From: Arthrobacter sunyaminii
Lineage (GTDB): Bacteria; Actinomycetota; Actinomycetes; Actinomycetales; Micrococcaceae
Direction of reading: 5' to 3'
Assembly: GCF_018866305.1 (NCBI RefSeq)
Contig: NZ_CP076456.1
Location: 372,001-436,000 of the forward strand
Length of the DNA: 64,000 bases
This document shows, in pieces, positions 17,514-25,290 of the stretch. Numbering within the stretch: position 1 is the stretch's first letter; every line of letters starts with the position of its first letter. The notes under the pieces were generated by a model. It did not search any database. It saw only the letters and a list, made by a program, of their open reading frames with translations, and was not told the DNA's origin. The position numbers and the translations under genes are program-made.

Positions 17514-18358
17514 CGGGTGGGTTCCCCTTCCGCGACCCCGCCGGCGAACACCGGCCTGCGTTTTTCCAGGAAGGCCGAGACTCCCTCCCGCAGGTCTGCT
17601 CCGTCGTAGGCGCGCAGGGAAAGTTCCTGCACGCGGTCGGCGGCGGCATCGTCGAGCGTGCCGGCCAGATCGGTGATGACCTTTGCGGCAGTCATTACGG
17701 TGGCAGACGATGCCCTGACGGCGGCAGCCAGCGTGGAAACCCTGGCGGTCAGTTCCGCAGCCGGCACAACTTCGTCCACCAGCCCCATCCCCAGCGCCTG
17801 CTCTGCACCCACAAGTTCGCCGCTGAACAGCAGCCGTTTCAGGCCGTTGACACCGATATGGCGGACCAGCAACCGTGATTCCGTCAGCCCCAGGATGACG
17901 CCCAGGCGGCCCACCGGAATGCCGATGGAAAGGTCATCGGCTGCTATCCGCAGATCGCATGCGGCAGCCAGCTCACATCCTCCGCCCACCGTGAAGCCCT
18001 GCAGCATCGCGATGGTGGGGATCTCAATCTCGGCCACCCGCCGCAGCGTTCGGGACAACTGGGCGTTGTAGACGGCGGCTGAGGATGCAGTGAAACGGAG
18101 TTCGGGGAACTCGCTGATGTCAGCGCCGGCCGCAAATGCTTCCGTCCCTGCGCCCCGCAGCACAATGATCCGAACCGAGGCATCGGAGGAAAGGTCCCTG
18201 AAAATAGTTTCCAGGTCCTTCCACATCTTCAGTGAAAGCGCGTTGCGGGCGGAGGTGTTGGCAATCGCAACTACCGCTACACCGTTCTCCATCGAACACA
18301 GAACATTCGGCAACCGGTCGTCAAAGTTGTCGAACGAGGATACAAATTTTTCGATCAA
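17510..18358 (-). CDS. Crotonase-family protein lacking the second hydratase glutamate
   Basis: The start is uncertain. TTG 18358 with AGGA upstream gives 282 aa; ATG 18292 would clip the first strand and a TTG at 18442 lies inside matC. The first acid residue is present in VGGGCELAAACDL. The PE of the hydratase motif is replaced by PV (SIGIPVGRLGVILGL), so the usual second glutamate is missing. (Methyl)malonyl-CoA decarboxylase YgfG has a similar TPVNLGV segment, so a decarboxylase or isomerase is more likely than a hydratase. It overlaps caiB by 4 bp and follows matC. Confidence 0.75.
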   Translation of the reverse strand: MIEKFVSSFDNFDDRLPNVLCSMENGVAVVAIANTSARNALSLKMWKDLETIFRDLSSDASVRIIVLRGAGTEAFAAGADISEFPELRFTASSAAVYNAQLSRTLRRVAEIEIPTIAMLQGFTVGGGCELAAACDLRIAADDLSIGIPVGRLGVILGLTESRLLVRHIGVNGLKRLLFSGELVGAEQALGMGLVDEVVPAAELTARVSTLAAAVRASSATVMTAAKVITDLAGTLDDAAADRVQELSLRAYDGADLREGVSAFLEKRRPVFAGGVAEGEPTR

Positions 18359-18422
18359 GGGATGTCCTGACTTTGAATCCAAAACGGGAAGTGTGCTGGC
18401 GGATGCAGATCCAGGAAAAGTA

Positions 18423-19796
18423 TTAACTCCATCCGGGGACAATGAAGATCAGCCACGTTGCCACGGGGGCAATCAACACCATGGAAAAACCCCAGACCAT
18501 GAGCTGGCGGAACACTTTATCCCGCTGGTCTTCGGGGGAGTTGGCCACCACCAGGGCGCCGGAGGTGGAAAATGGGCTCGAATCAACAACCGAGGAGGAT
18601 ATTGAGAGCGCAATAATCATTCCAATGGCACCGACTTCACCCGTCATGAGGAAGGGGACGGCCAACGGAATAAGCGCCCCCAGAATGCCTGTGGTGGAGG
18701 CAAAGGCGGAGACGATGGCTCCGATGAAACAGATCAAAATGGCTGCAAACAATGGTGCGCCAATGTTTGCCACACCATTTCCGAGCCAGTCAATCGTCCC
18801 GATGCGCTCCATGAGGGACACATAGGTGACGATGCCGCACAGAAGCAGGACGGTGGGCCAGGCGATGGCACTGACTGCGCCTTTATTGCTCTCAGGCGAC
18901 AATAGGGACAGGATGACGGCGATGGTGACAGCCGTGAAGCCGACGTCGAATCCGAACCCCAGTACAGCTACGGCGAGCACGAGGATTCCCACCAGCGTAA
19001 AGACCTTGTGCCGGTCCAGGCTGCTCTCCGTCGGAATGGGCTCGCCGGTGGACGGCGTCATGGTTTGAACGGTGGTATTGGCAGCCCTGCTGGTCCTGGA
19101 TCCGCTTCCGCCACTCTGGGGTTCGGCTCCGTCGTCAGGCGAGGTGCGCCGGTTGGTGCTTCGGATGACACCGTCGCCGATATCGCGCTGGCCTATGAAG
19201 CTGCGTCCGCCAAACATGAAGAAGACGACGATGCCCAGGCCGATGTTGAACAGCAGCGAGGACAGGAAGAGCAGGCCGGGGCTGCCGGGCAGATCGCTTC
19301 GCACCACCACGCCGTTGACGATGCTGCCGAACACGCTGATGGGGGAGAACCCGCCGGCGCTGGCCCCGTTGATGACCATCAGGCCCATCAGGACGGGACG
19401 GATTTTATACCGGACGGCGAATCCCATGGCGACCGGCGCAATAATTGCCACTGCGGCCGGGACAACTGCGCCCACCGAAGTGATGACGGCGGTAATGGCA
19501 AACATCACCCATGGAATGAGCGCAATTCTGCCGCCGACCATCCTCACGGATTTCACAACCACCCAGTCAATGGTTCCGTTTGCCTTCGCCAGTGCAAAGA
19601 GATAGGTGACGCCTACGAGGATGACGAAGAGGTCTGCGGGAAATCCCAACAGGACTGTATCCACGTCTTCGCCAATAACCATGGTTCCCATAATGAAAGC
19701 TGCGACCAGCGCCAGCGCACCCATATGGACGGGGCGAACGGTTGCGATCAGAAATAGTGCGGCTAGTACCAGGATCGATAGAAGTTCAATAGACAT
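18423..19796 (-). CDS. SLC13/MatC-type dicarboxylate transporter
   Basis: This 457-aa integral membrane protein has about 11-12 hydrophobic segments. The N-terminal half matches MatC-type carriers: ALALVAAFIMG, the re-entrant GAVVPAAVAIIAPVAMGFA and NGASAGGFSPISVFG. A hydrophilic loop near residues 205-260 splits two homologous halves, and SSSVVDSSPFSTSGAL is the second-half signature of IT-superfamily carriers. The likely role is sodium- or proton-coupled uptake of a small dicarboxylate such as malonate. GGGAGAAG sits 5 bp before ATG 19796. It is the first gene of the operon that continues with the crotonase and CaiB. Confidence 0.85.
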   Translation of the reverse strand: MSIELLSILVLAALFLIATVRPVHMGALALVAAFIMGTMVIGEDVDTVLLGFPADLFVILVGVTYLFALAKANGTIDWVVVKSVRMVGGRIALIPWVMFAITAVITSVGAVVPAAVAIIAPVAMGFAVRYKIRPVLMGLMVINGASAGGFSPISVFGSIVNGVVVRSDLPGSPGLLFLSSLLFNIGLGIVVFFMFGGRSFIGQRDIGDGVIRSTNRRTSPDDGAEPQSGGSGSRTSRAANTTVQTMTPSTGEPIPTESSLDRHKVFTLVGILVLAVAVLGFGFDVGFTAVTIAVILSLLSPESNKGAVSAIAWPTVLLLCGIVTYVSLMERIGTIDWLGNGVANIGAPLFAAILICFIGAIVSAFASTTGILGALIPLAVPFLMTGEVGAIGMIIALSISSSVVDSSPFSTSGALVVANSPEDQRDKVFRQLMVWGFSMVLIAPVATWLIFIVPGWS

Positions 19797-20116
19797 TTAC
19801 ACTTCTCCCACGTCGTTGAGGGTCGCCATGATCCATATGCCGCGACAGGTCGCACAGCCCTGGGAGCCGCGATCTTTGATGTCCGGAAGGAACACGCCGT
19901 TGGGGGAGAGTATGGAGAGGCGGACAGCGTCGCGTCAAGGACCCGCAAATAGGCTGCCTGATCCATTCTGCGGCGGGCCAATGCATCGGAATCAGGGTTA
20001 AAGACGATGCTGGACGGGGTTGGACCCCACTGCTAACGTTCACCCATGCGATAAAAAAATTCCATTCAGAAGCTTGGCCGAGGGCGCAGTGAAGCGCCAT
20101 CTTGGAGGACGGCAGC
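19797..20116. promoter_or_regulatory. Divergent intergenic region, matC-like gene / aminotransferase
   Basis: These 320 bp separate two divergent operons and must hold both promoters. I see no convincing open frame, terminator or strong palindrome. A GGAGGAC ribosome site lies at 20104-20110 for the plus-strand gene and an A-rich ATAAAAAAATTCC patch at about 20050-20062. The shared region suggests joint regulation, perhaps by the GntR at 12423-13457. Confidence 0.4.
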
Positions 20117-21298
20117 ATGGAAACTTCTCGACCCAGGGCCACAAGCGGCCGCCACTATTTGCAGATTCCCGGACCAACAAACTGTCCCGATGAAGTGTTG
20201 AGGGCCATTGCAGCGCCCACCATCGATCACCGCGGCCCGGACTTTCAAGAGCTCGGGCGGCATATTCTCTCGGCCATCGGCCCGGTGTTCGGAACAACGC
20301 AGCCGGTCATTATTTATCCGGCCTCGGGGACAGGAGCCTGGGAAGCAGCACTCGTCAATACCCTCAGCCCGGGAGACCGCGTCCTGTGTTTCGAGACCGG
20401 CCATTTTTCGGCACTGTGGAAGAAAATGGCGGAGGAGCTGGGCCTGGTTGTTGAACTGGTTCCCGGGGACTGGCGCCACGGCATAGATCCCGCGGTTGTT
20501 GAAGAAAGACTCTCGGCGGACCGGGAACATGAGATTCAGGCCGTCTGCTGTGTGCACAACGAAACCTCCACCGGCGTGACCAGCCGGATTGCCGAGGTGC
20601 GGGCGGCAATGGACGCCGCATCACATCCGGCTTTGCTGCTGGTGGACACCATTTCCTCCCTTGGCGCGATCGACTACCGGCACGATGAGTGGGGTGTGGA
20701 CGTCACCATCTCCGGGTCGCAAAAAGGGTTGATGCTTCCCCCGGGGCTGAGCTTCAATGCGGTCAGCGCCAAGGCACTCAGAGCCAGGGAAACGGCAGGA
20801 TTACCCAAGTCCTTCTGGGACTGGCTGCCCATCCTTGCAGCAAACGAAAACGGGTTTTGGCCGTACACGCCCTCCACGAATCTCCTTTACGGACTCAAAG
20901 TTGCGCTGCGCATGCTTGATGACGAGGGTCTGGAGAACGTGTTTGCCCGGCATCAGCGGCATGCCCGGGCAACACGGGCGGCGGTGGAAGCCTGGGGGCT
21001 GGAAGTACTGTGCCAGGACCCGCGCGAATATTCCGGATCTCTGACGGCGGTCCTGGTCCCGGACGGCTTCAATGCCGATGATCTCCGAGCCACTATCCTG
21101 GACCGCTTTGATATGTCCCTCGGAGCGGGATTGTCCAAGCTGAGCGGCAAGGTATTCCGGATCGGGCATCTTGGCGCCTTCGAGGACCTGACACTGATCG
21201 GCACGCTGGGAGGTGTGCAGATGGGCCTGAACCTCAGCGGAATACCCATCAAGCAGGACGGATTGGAAGCAGCCATGGCTGTCCTGGAACAGGGTTAA
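20117..21298 (+). CDS. Serine/alanine-glyoxylate aminotransferase (class V, PLP)
   Basis: The ATG at 20117 follows GGAGGAC by 6 bp and gives 393 aa. Class V aminotransferase features are the N-terminal IPGPTNCPDEVL, the PLP-stacking segment ASGTGAWEAAL, the pyridine-binding Asp in LLVDTISSLG and the Schiff-base Lys in ISGSQKGLMLPPG. Enzymes of this type convert glyoxylate and serine (or alanine) to glycine and hydroxypyruvate (or pyruvate). It leads an operon with a glycolate-oxidase-like flavoprotein and a FAH-family enzyme, so it may dispose of glyoxylate made there. Exact amino donor unknown. Confidence 0.9.
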   Translation: METSRPRATSGRHYLQIPGPTNCPDEVLRAIAAPTIDHRGPDFQELGRHILSAIGPVFGTTQPVIIYPASGTGAWEAALVNTLSPGDRVLCFETGHFSALWKKMAEELGLVVELVPGDWRHGIDPAVVEERLSADREHEIQAVCCVHNETSTGVTSRIAEVRAAMDAASHPALLLVDTISSLGAIDYRHDEWGVDVTISGSQKGLMLPPGLSFNAVSAKALRARETAGLPKSFWDWLPILAANENGFWPYTPSTNLLYGLKVALRMLDDEGLENVFARHQRHARATRAAVEAWGLEVLCQDPREYSGSLTAVLVPDGFNADDLRATILDRFDMSLGAGLSKLSGKVFRIGHLGAFEDLTLIGTLGGVQMGLNLSGIPIKQDGLEAAMAVLEQG

Positions 21299-21367
21299 TA
21301 AAGACAGCGCAAGGTCCGGGGCACCGGTACAGGCGGCAACGAAGCCGCGGAAGCGAGGCACGTCAGT

Positions 21368-24325
21368 ATGACCACCACTGAAATTTCGGCTGTGGACGCG
21401 GCGCTGCCCGCCGGGTTCGCCGAAGAACTCACGCAGGCACTGACCGGAGAGGTGGCCTTTGACGATTACAGCCGGCACATGTTCTCGCGGGACGCCAGCA
21501 TGTACACCATGCGCCCGGTGGCCGTTGTTTATCCGGTGGACGGGCACGATGTAGCCGAAACCGTCAGGATTGCCGCCGCCTACGGCATCCAGGTGACTGC
21601 ACGGGGGGCGGGAACAAGCCTGGCGGGGCAGACGGTGGGCGCCGGCATCATTGTGGACCATTCACGCCATATGAACCGCATCCTCAGTATTGATCCTGTT
21701 GCCCGCACGGCCCGGGTGGAAGTGGGGGTGGTCCAAGACGATTTGAACCGCGCCGCTGCGCCGTACGGGCTGATGTTCGGGCCTGATACTTCCACCAGCA
21801 ACCGGGCAACCATTGGCGGGATGCTTGGCAACAACTCAGCCGGTTCCGGCTCGCTGCGCTACGGCATGACGATTGACCACATTCGAAGCATGGACGTGGT
21901 GCTCGCGGACGGGACCACCGCCAGGCTGGAACCCGTTGACGCAGAAGAGCGGATCCGTCGGGCAGCAGCGCAGACACGAGAAGGCGAAATCTACCGCCGG
22001 CTGCCTGAGATCCTGGAAGAGAATGCCGAGGCCATTGCCTCCGGCTTCCCGCCTTTCTGGCGCCGGGCCAGCGGATACCGGCTCGACCGCCTGTCCCTGG
22101 ACGATTTCAACCTGGCCAAATTTGTCGTGGGCTCGGAAGGAACCCTCGTCATTGCAACGCAGGTAGAAGTGGATCTGGTGCCCAAGCCCCGCCACACCGT
22201 CTATGCGGTGGGGCACTTCGCCACCACCCAGGAAGCCATCGAAGCCACCGCGGACTCGCTGAGCTGCGAACCCGCGCAGGTGGAACTGATGGACAAGACG
22301 ATTCTGGATCTGTCCCGCCAAAAGATCGAGTACTCGAACCTGGGCCGAACGCTGCAGGGGGACCCTGCAGCCCTTCTTTTCGTTTCTTTCACCGGAGACG
22401 ACAAGGAAGAGATAACCGGACGGCTGGAAGCGCTGATTTCGCTGTGGGAAAGGAACGGCCGGGGTTATGCAACGCTGAAACTTGTCACGGCGGCGGAACA
22501 GGCGGATCTGCTCAAGGTGCGCAAGTCCAGCCTCGGCCTGCTGATGGCTGCCAGCGAAGGGTCCAACCGTCCGCTGGCTTTCGTCGAGGACACCGCCGTG
22601 CCGCCCGAGCGCTTGGCGGAGTACACCGCGAGGTTTGCCCAAATCCTGGATCAGCATCAGATGAGGGCCGGATTCTACGGTCACTGCTCCGTGGGATGCC
22701 TGCACATCCGGCCCTTTGTCGATCTGGCCAAACCAGACGAAGTCCTGCGCATGAGGGCAGTTGCCGTGGAGGTCAAGAACCTCGTGAAAGAGTTTGGCGG
22801 AGTGAACTCCAGCGAACACGGCGACGGCCTTGCCCGCAGTGAATTCAACCGGGAAATTTTCGGCGACCGGCTCTACGAGGCCATGCGGGAAGTGAAGCGG
22901 GTCTTTGATCCCGGGAACATCATGAACCCCGGGAAGATCGTTGACGCCCCGAGCATGACGGACAATCTGCGCGATGCGATGTTGCCGGCTGCCGTCGGTT
23001 TCCGGACCCGTTTGGACTTCGAAGTGGTTGGAGGCATGCGGGGCGCCGCCGACCGCTGCATGAACATCGGTCTGTGCCGCAAGAGCACCACCGGGGCCAT
23101 GTGTCCCTCATATATAGCAACCAGGGAAGAAGAGCATTCCACCAGGGGCCGGGCCAATGCCCTCGTCAAGGCCCTCTCGGAGCCGGATCCCAAGGCAGCC
23201 CTTGGCGACGAGCGGCTGCACGAGGTCCTGGACCTCTGCCTCATGTGCAAGGCCTGCAAAGCTGAATGCCCGCTGGGCGTGGACATGGCCAAGCTCAAAA
23301 GCGAAACCCTCTCCCACTACCATGAGCTCCACGGGGTTCCGCTGCGGACGCGGATCTTTGGAGCCATCCGCACCCTGAACAAGCTCGGCTCGGCGTTTGC
23401 GCCTGTTTCCAACCTTCCCGGACGTATTCCCCTGCTGCGCGCCGTCATGGAACGCACCGTGGGGATAGCCGCCGCCCGGCCGCTGCCGCACTACCGGTTC
23501 ATGAACCTCATCCGCTGGTACCGGCGAACCGGACGGCTTGCCGAGCCCGGCAGCCAGGGCACGATCAGTTTCCTGGCCGACTCCTTCACGACCTATTCGG
23601 AACCGCACATCGGGCAGGCAGCGGTCAGGCTGCTGCAGGCTTCCGGCTGGAACGTGGAGTTGGCCAGCACGGGTTGCTGCGGCAGGTCGGCGCTGTCCAA
23701 GGGGCTCGTCGACGAAGCCAAGGCGAAAGCGGCCGCGATGGCAAGGGACCTGAACAGCCCCGGGTCTCAGGAATCCCCAATCGTCGGATGCGAGCCTTCA
23801 TGCCTCTTCACGCTCAGGGATGAACACGTCACGATGCTGCCGCAGGATGCCAACGTCCTGGCCGTGGCCAAGAGGGTGAGGCAGATCGAGGAGCTGCTGA
23901 CCGAAGCCATCGATGACGGGCGCCTGGTACTGGCCGAAGACTCCTGGCTCGCCGGGCGGACCATCCTCTACCAGGGGCACTGCCACCAAAAAGCGGAAGT
24001 GGGAACAGCCGCCACCATGGCCATGCTGCGGCGCATTCCCGGAGTTACAGTGACAGATTTGGACGCAGGCTGCTGCGGCATGGCCGGTTCCTTCGGCTAC
24101 GAGTCCGAACACTATGCCGTATCCCTCAAGGTCGGCGAGGACCGCCTGTTCCCGGCAATTAGGGAAGCGGGAGAGCACACGGTGGTTGCGGCAACCGGAA
24201 CGTCCTGCCGCGAGCAGATCTTTCACGGCACCCAGCGCTCAGCCTGGCACCCGCTGGAGCTTCTTCAGGAGGCATTGTCGAGCAGCGCCGGGGAGGGCCG
24301 CAGTGCGGATCATTCGGTACGTTGA
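21368..24325 (+). CDS. FAD-linked oxidase fused to Fe-S and CCG domains (GlcD/DLD-type)
   Basis: This 985-aa fusion carries in one chain what glycolate oxidase splits among GlcD and GlcF. Residues about 45-270 form the PCMH FAD domain (ARGAGTSLAGQTVG, GTLVIATQVEVDLVPK). Residues to about 540 form the FAD-oxidase C-domain (FYGHCSVGCLHIRP, NSSEHGDGLARSE, DPGNIMNPGKI). Two 4Fe-4S motifs follow (CMNIGLCRKSTTGAMCPSY and CLMCKACKAECPLG). Two cysteine-rich CCG repeats end the chain (STGCCGRSALSKG, DAGCCGMAGSFG). It should oxidise a 2-hydroxy acid such as D-lactate, glycolate or D-2-hydroxyglutarate and pass electrons to the membrane pool. Confidence 0.92.
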   Translation: MTTTEISAVDAALPAGFAEELTQALTGEVAFDDYSRHMFSRDASMYTMRPVAVVYPVDGHDVAETVRIAAAYGIQVTARGAGTSLAGQTVGAGIIVDHSRHMNRILSIDPVARTARVEVGVVQDDLNRAAAPYGLMFGPDTSTSNRATIGGMLGNNSAGSGSLRYGMTIDHIRSMDVVLADGTTARLEPVDAEERIRRAAAQTREGEIYRRLPEILEENAEAIASGFPPFWRRASGYRLDRLSLDDFNLAKFVVGSEGTLVIATQVEVDLVPKPRHTVYAVGHFATTQEAIEATADSLSCEPAQVELMDKTILDLSRQKIEYSNLGRTLQGDPAALLFVSFTGDDKEEITGRLEALISLWERNGRGYATLKLVTAAEQADLLKVRKSSLGLLMAASEGSNRPLAFVEDTAVPPERLAEYTARFAQILDQHQMRAGFYGHCSVGCLHIRPFVDLAKPDEVLRMRAVAVEVKNLVKEFGGVNSSEHGDGLARSEFNREIFGDRLYEAMREVKRVFDPGNIMNPGKIVDAPSMTDNLRDAMLPAAVGFRTRLDFEVVGGMRGAADRCMNIGLCRKSTTGAMCPSYIATREEEHSTRGRANALVKALSEPDPKAALGDERLHEVLDLCLMCKACKAECPLGVDMAKLKSETLSHYHELHGVPLRTRIFGAIRTLNKLGSAFAPVSNLPGRIPLLRAVMERTVGIAAARPLPHYRFMNLIRWYRRTGRLAEPGSQGTISFLADSFTTYSEPHIGQAAVRLLQASGWNVELASTGCCGRSALSKGLVDEAKAKAAAMARDLNSPGSQESPIVGCEPSCLFTLRDEHVTMLPQDANVLAVAKRVRQIEELLTEAIDDGRLVLAEDSWLAGRTILYQGHCHQKAEVGTAATMAMLRRIPGVTVTDLDAGCCGMAGSFGYESEHYAVSLKVGEDRLFPAIREAGEHTVVAATGTSCREQIFHGTQRSAWHPLELLQEALSSSAGEGRSADHSVR

Positions 24326-25061
24326 AGGGAACGGACAGCCGCACTCCGGAGTCCTCGCGGACGGAACGGTGTACGAGCTGGTTGGCGGGTGGGAAAATCC
24401 TTCTGCCGGGCGAAGAAGGGCGGCGGAAGCGGACATTCAGTTACTGAACCCATGCACCCCCGGCATCATCATCTGCGCCGGGGGAAACTACCGCAGCCAG
24501 CTGGCCGAACTCGGTAAGCCGGTGCCGAATGAGCCGCCCATCTTCCTGAAGGGGATCAACACGCTTGCCGGTCCCGGGGACGCCATATTGCATCCCAGGG
24601 AGCTGGACCGGCTGGAATATGAAGGCGAACTCGCCGTCGTCCTGGGCCGCACGGCCCGGAACGTGCGGGCGGCCGACTACCGGGACTATGTCCTCGGGTA
24701 TACCTGCGCCAATGATGTCACCGCCAGCAACTGGCGGGCAGACGGGCAATGGACCCGCGCCAAGAGCCTCGACACTTTCTGTCCCATGGGGCCCTGGATC
24801 GAAACCGCTATCTCCGGCGAGTCACTGCGGCTGCAGACACGCCTCAACTCTGAAACCGTTCAGGACTGCCAAACCTCCGACATGGTGTTTGGCGTGGGTG
24901 AACTCCTCGAATGGATTACCCGGTGGATTACGCTGCAGCCCGGGGACGTTTTGTTGACGGCAAGCCCCGCCGGAGTGGGACAGATGAAGCCCGGAGACAC
25001 CGTGGAGGTTGAAGTTGCCGGTATAGGCGTGCTGACCAATACGGTGGCCTGGCGGACCTAG
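24303..25061 (+). CDS. Fumarylacetoacetate hydrolase family protein
   Basis: The GTG at 24303, preceded by GGGAGGG, gives 252 aa and overlaps the flavoprotein gene by 23 bp. The FAH fold is shown by the Mg-binding ExE...D set (YEGELAVVLGR and YTCANDVTASNW), the KSLDTFCPMGPW lid and the C-terminal GDVLLTASPAGVG. Family members cleave or decarboxylate C-C bonds of oxo acids (fumarylpyruvate hydrolase, oxaloacetate decarboxylase, 2-hydroxyhepta-diene-dioate isomerase). As third gene with the aminotransferase and 2-hydroxy-acid oxidase it may act on an oxo acid from the latter. Specific activity unassigned. A terminator follows. Confidence 0.88.
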   Translation: MRIIRYVEGNGQPHSGVLADGTVYELVGGWENPSAGRRRAAEADIQLLNPCTPGIIICAGGNYRSQLAELGKPVPNEPPIFLKGINTLAGPGDAILHPRELDRLEYEGELAVVLGRTARNVRAADYRDYVLGYTCANDVTASNWRADGQWTRAKSLDTFCPMGPWIETAISGESLRLQTRLNSETVQDCQTSDMVFGVGELLEWITRWITLQPGDVLLTASPAGVGQMKPGDTVEVEVAGIGVLTNTVAWRT

Positions 25062-25067
25062 AAAACA

Positions 25068-25095
25068 AAAAAACCCCCGGTTTCCCGGGGGTTTT
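25068..25095. terminator. Bidirectional terminator
   Basis: A short strong stem ACCCCCGG/CCGGGGGT with a TTTC loop is flanked by an A-run on the left and TTTT on the right. It ends the FAH operon on the plus strand and the tRNA-Ser transcript on the minus strand. Confidence 0.9.
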
Positions 25096-25099
25096 AGCG

Positions 25100-25187
25100 C
25101 GGAGACGGGGAGATTTGAACTCCCGGTGGGCTTTAGGCCCACACTTCATTAGCAGTGAAGCCCATTCGGCCGCTCTGGCACGTCTCC
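25100..25187 (-). tRNA. tRNA-Ser (anticodon GCT)
   Basis: The 88-nt minus-strand gene has acceptor stem GGAGACG/CGTCTCC, anticodon stem CTTCA/TGAAG with loop CTGCTAA, a long type II variable arm (GTGGGCCTAAAGCCCAC) and T arm GGGAGTTCAAATCTCCC. Anticodon GCT decodes AGC/AGT serine codons. The discriminator is G, as expected for tRNA-Ser. CCA is not encoded. Confidence 0.95.
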
Positions 25188-25290
25188 AATTACCCTCTGG
25201 TAGCTTCCGCTGCCAGCCTGACAAGACTACCCATAAGGGCCCGGTAAGAGCAAAACGTCCCGGCCCGGAGAGCCCCGCGCCGCCGGTTGG

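Noticed and set aside
18359..18442. N-terminal extension of the crotonase to a TTG inside the matC-like gene
   Set aside because: It overlaps the carrier's end by 20 bp, lacks a ribosome site and adds residues unlike crotonases.
19797..20116. Search for a small gene or riboswitch in the 320-bp divergent gap
   Set aside because: No frame with a ribosome site and no conserved riboswitch core could be recognised by eye.
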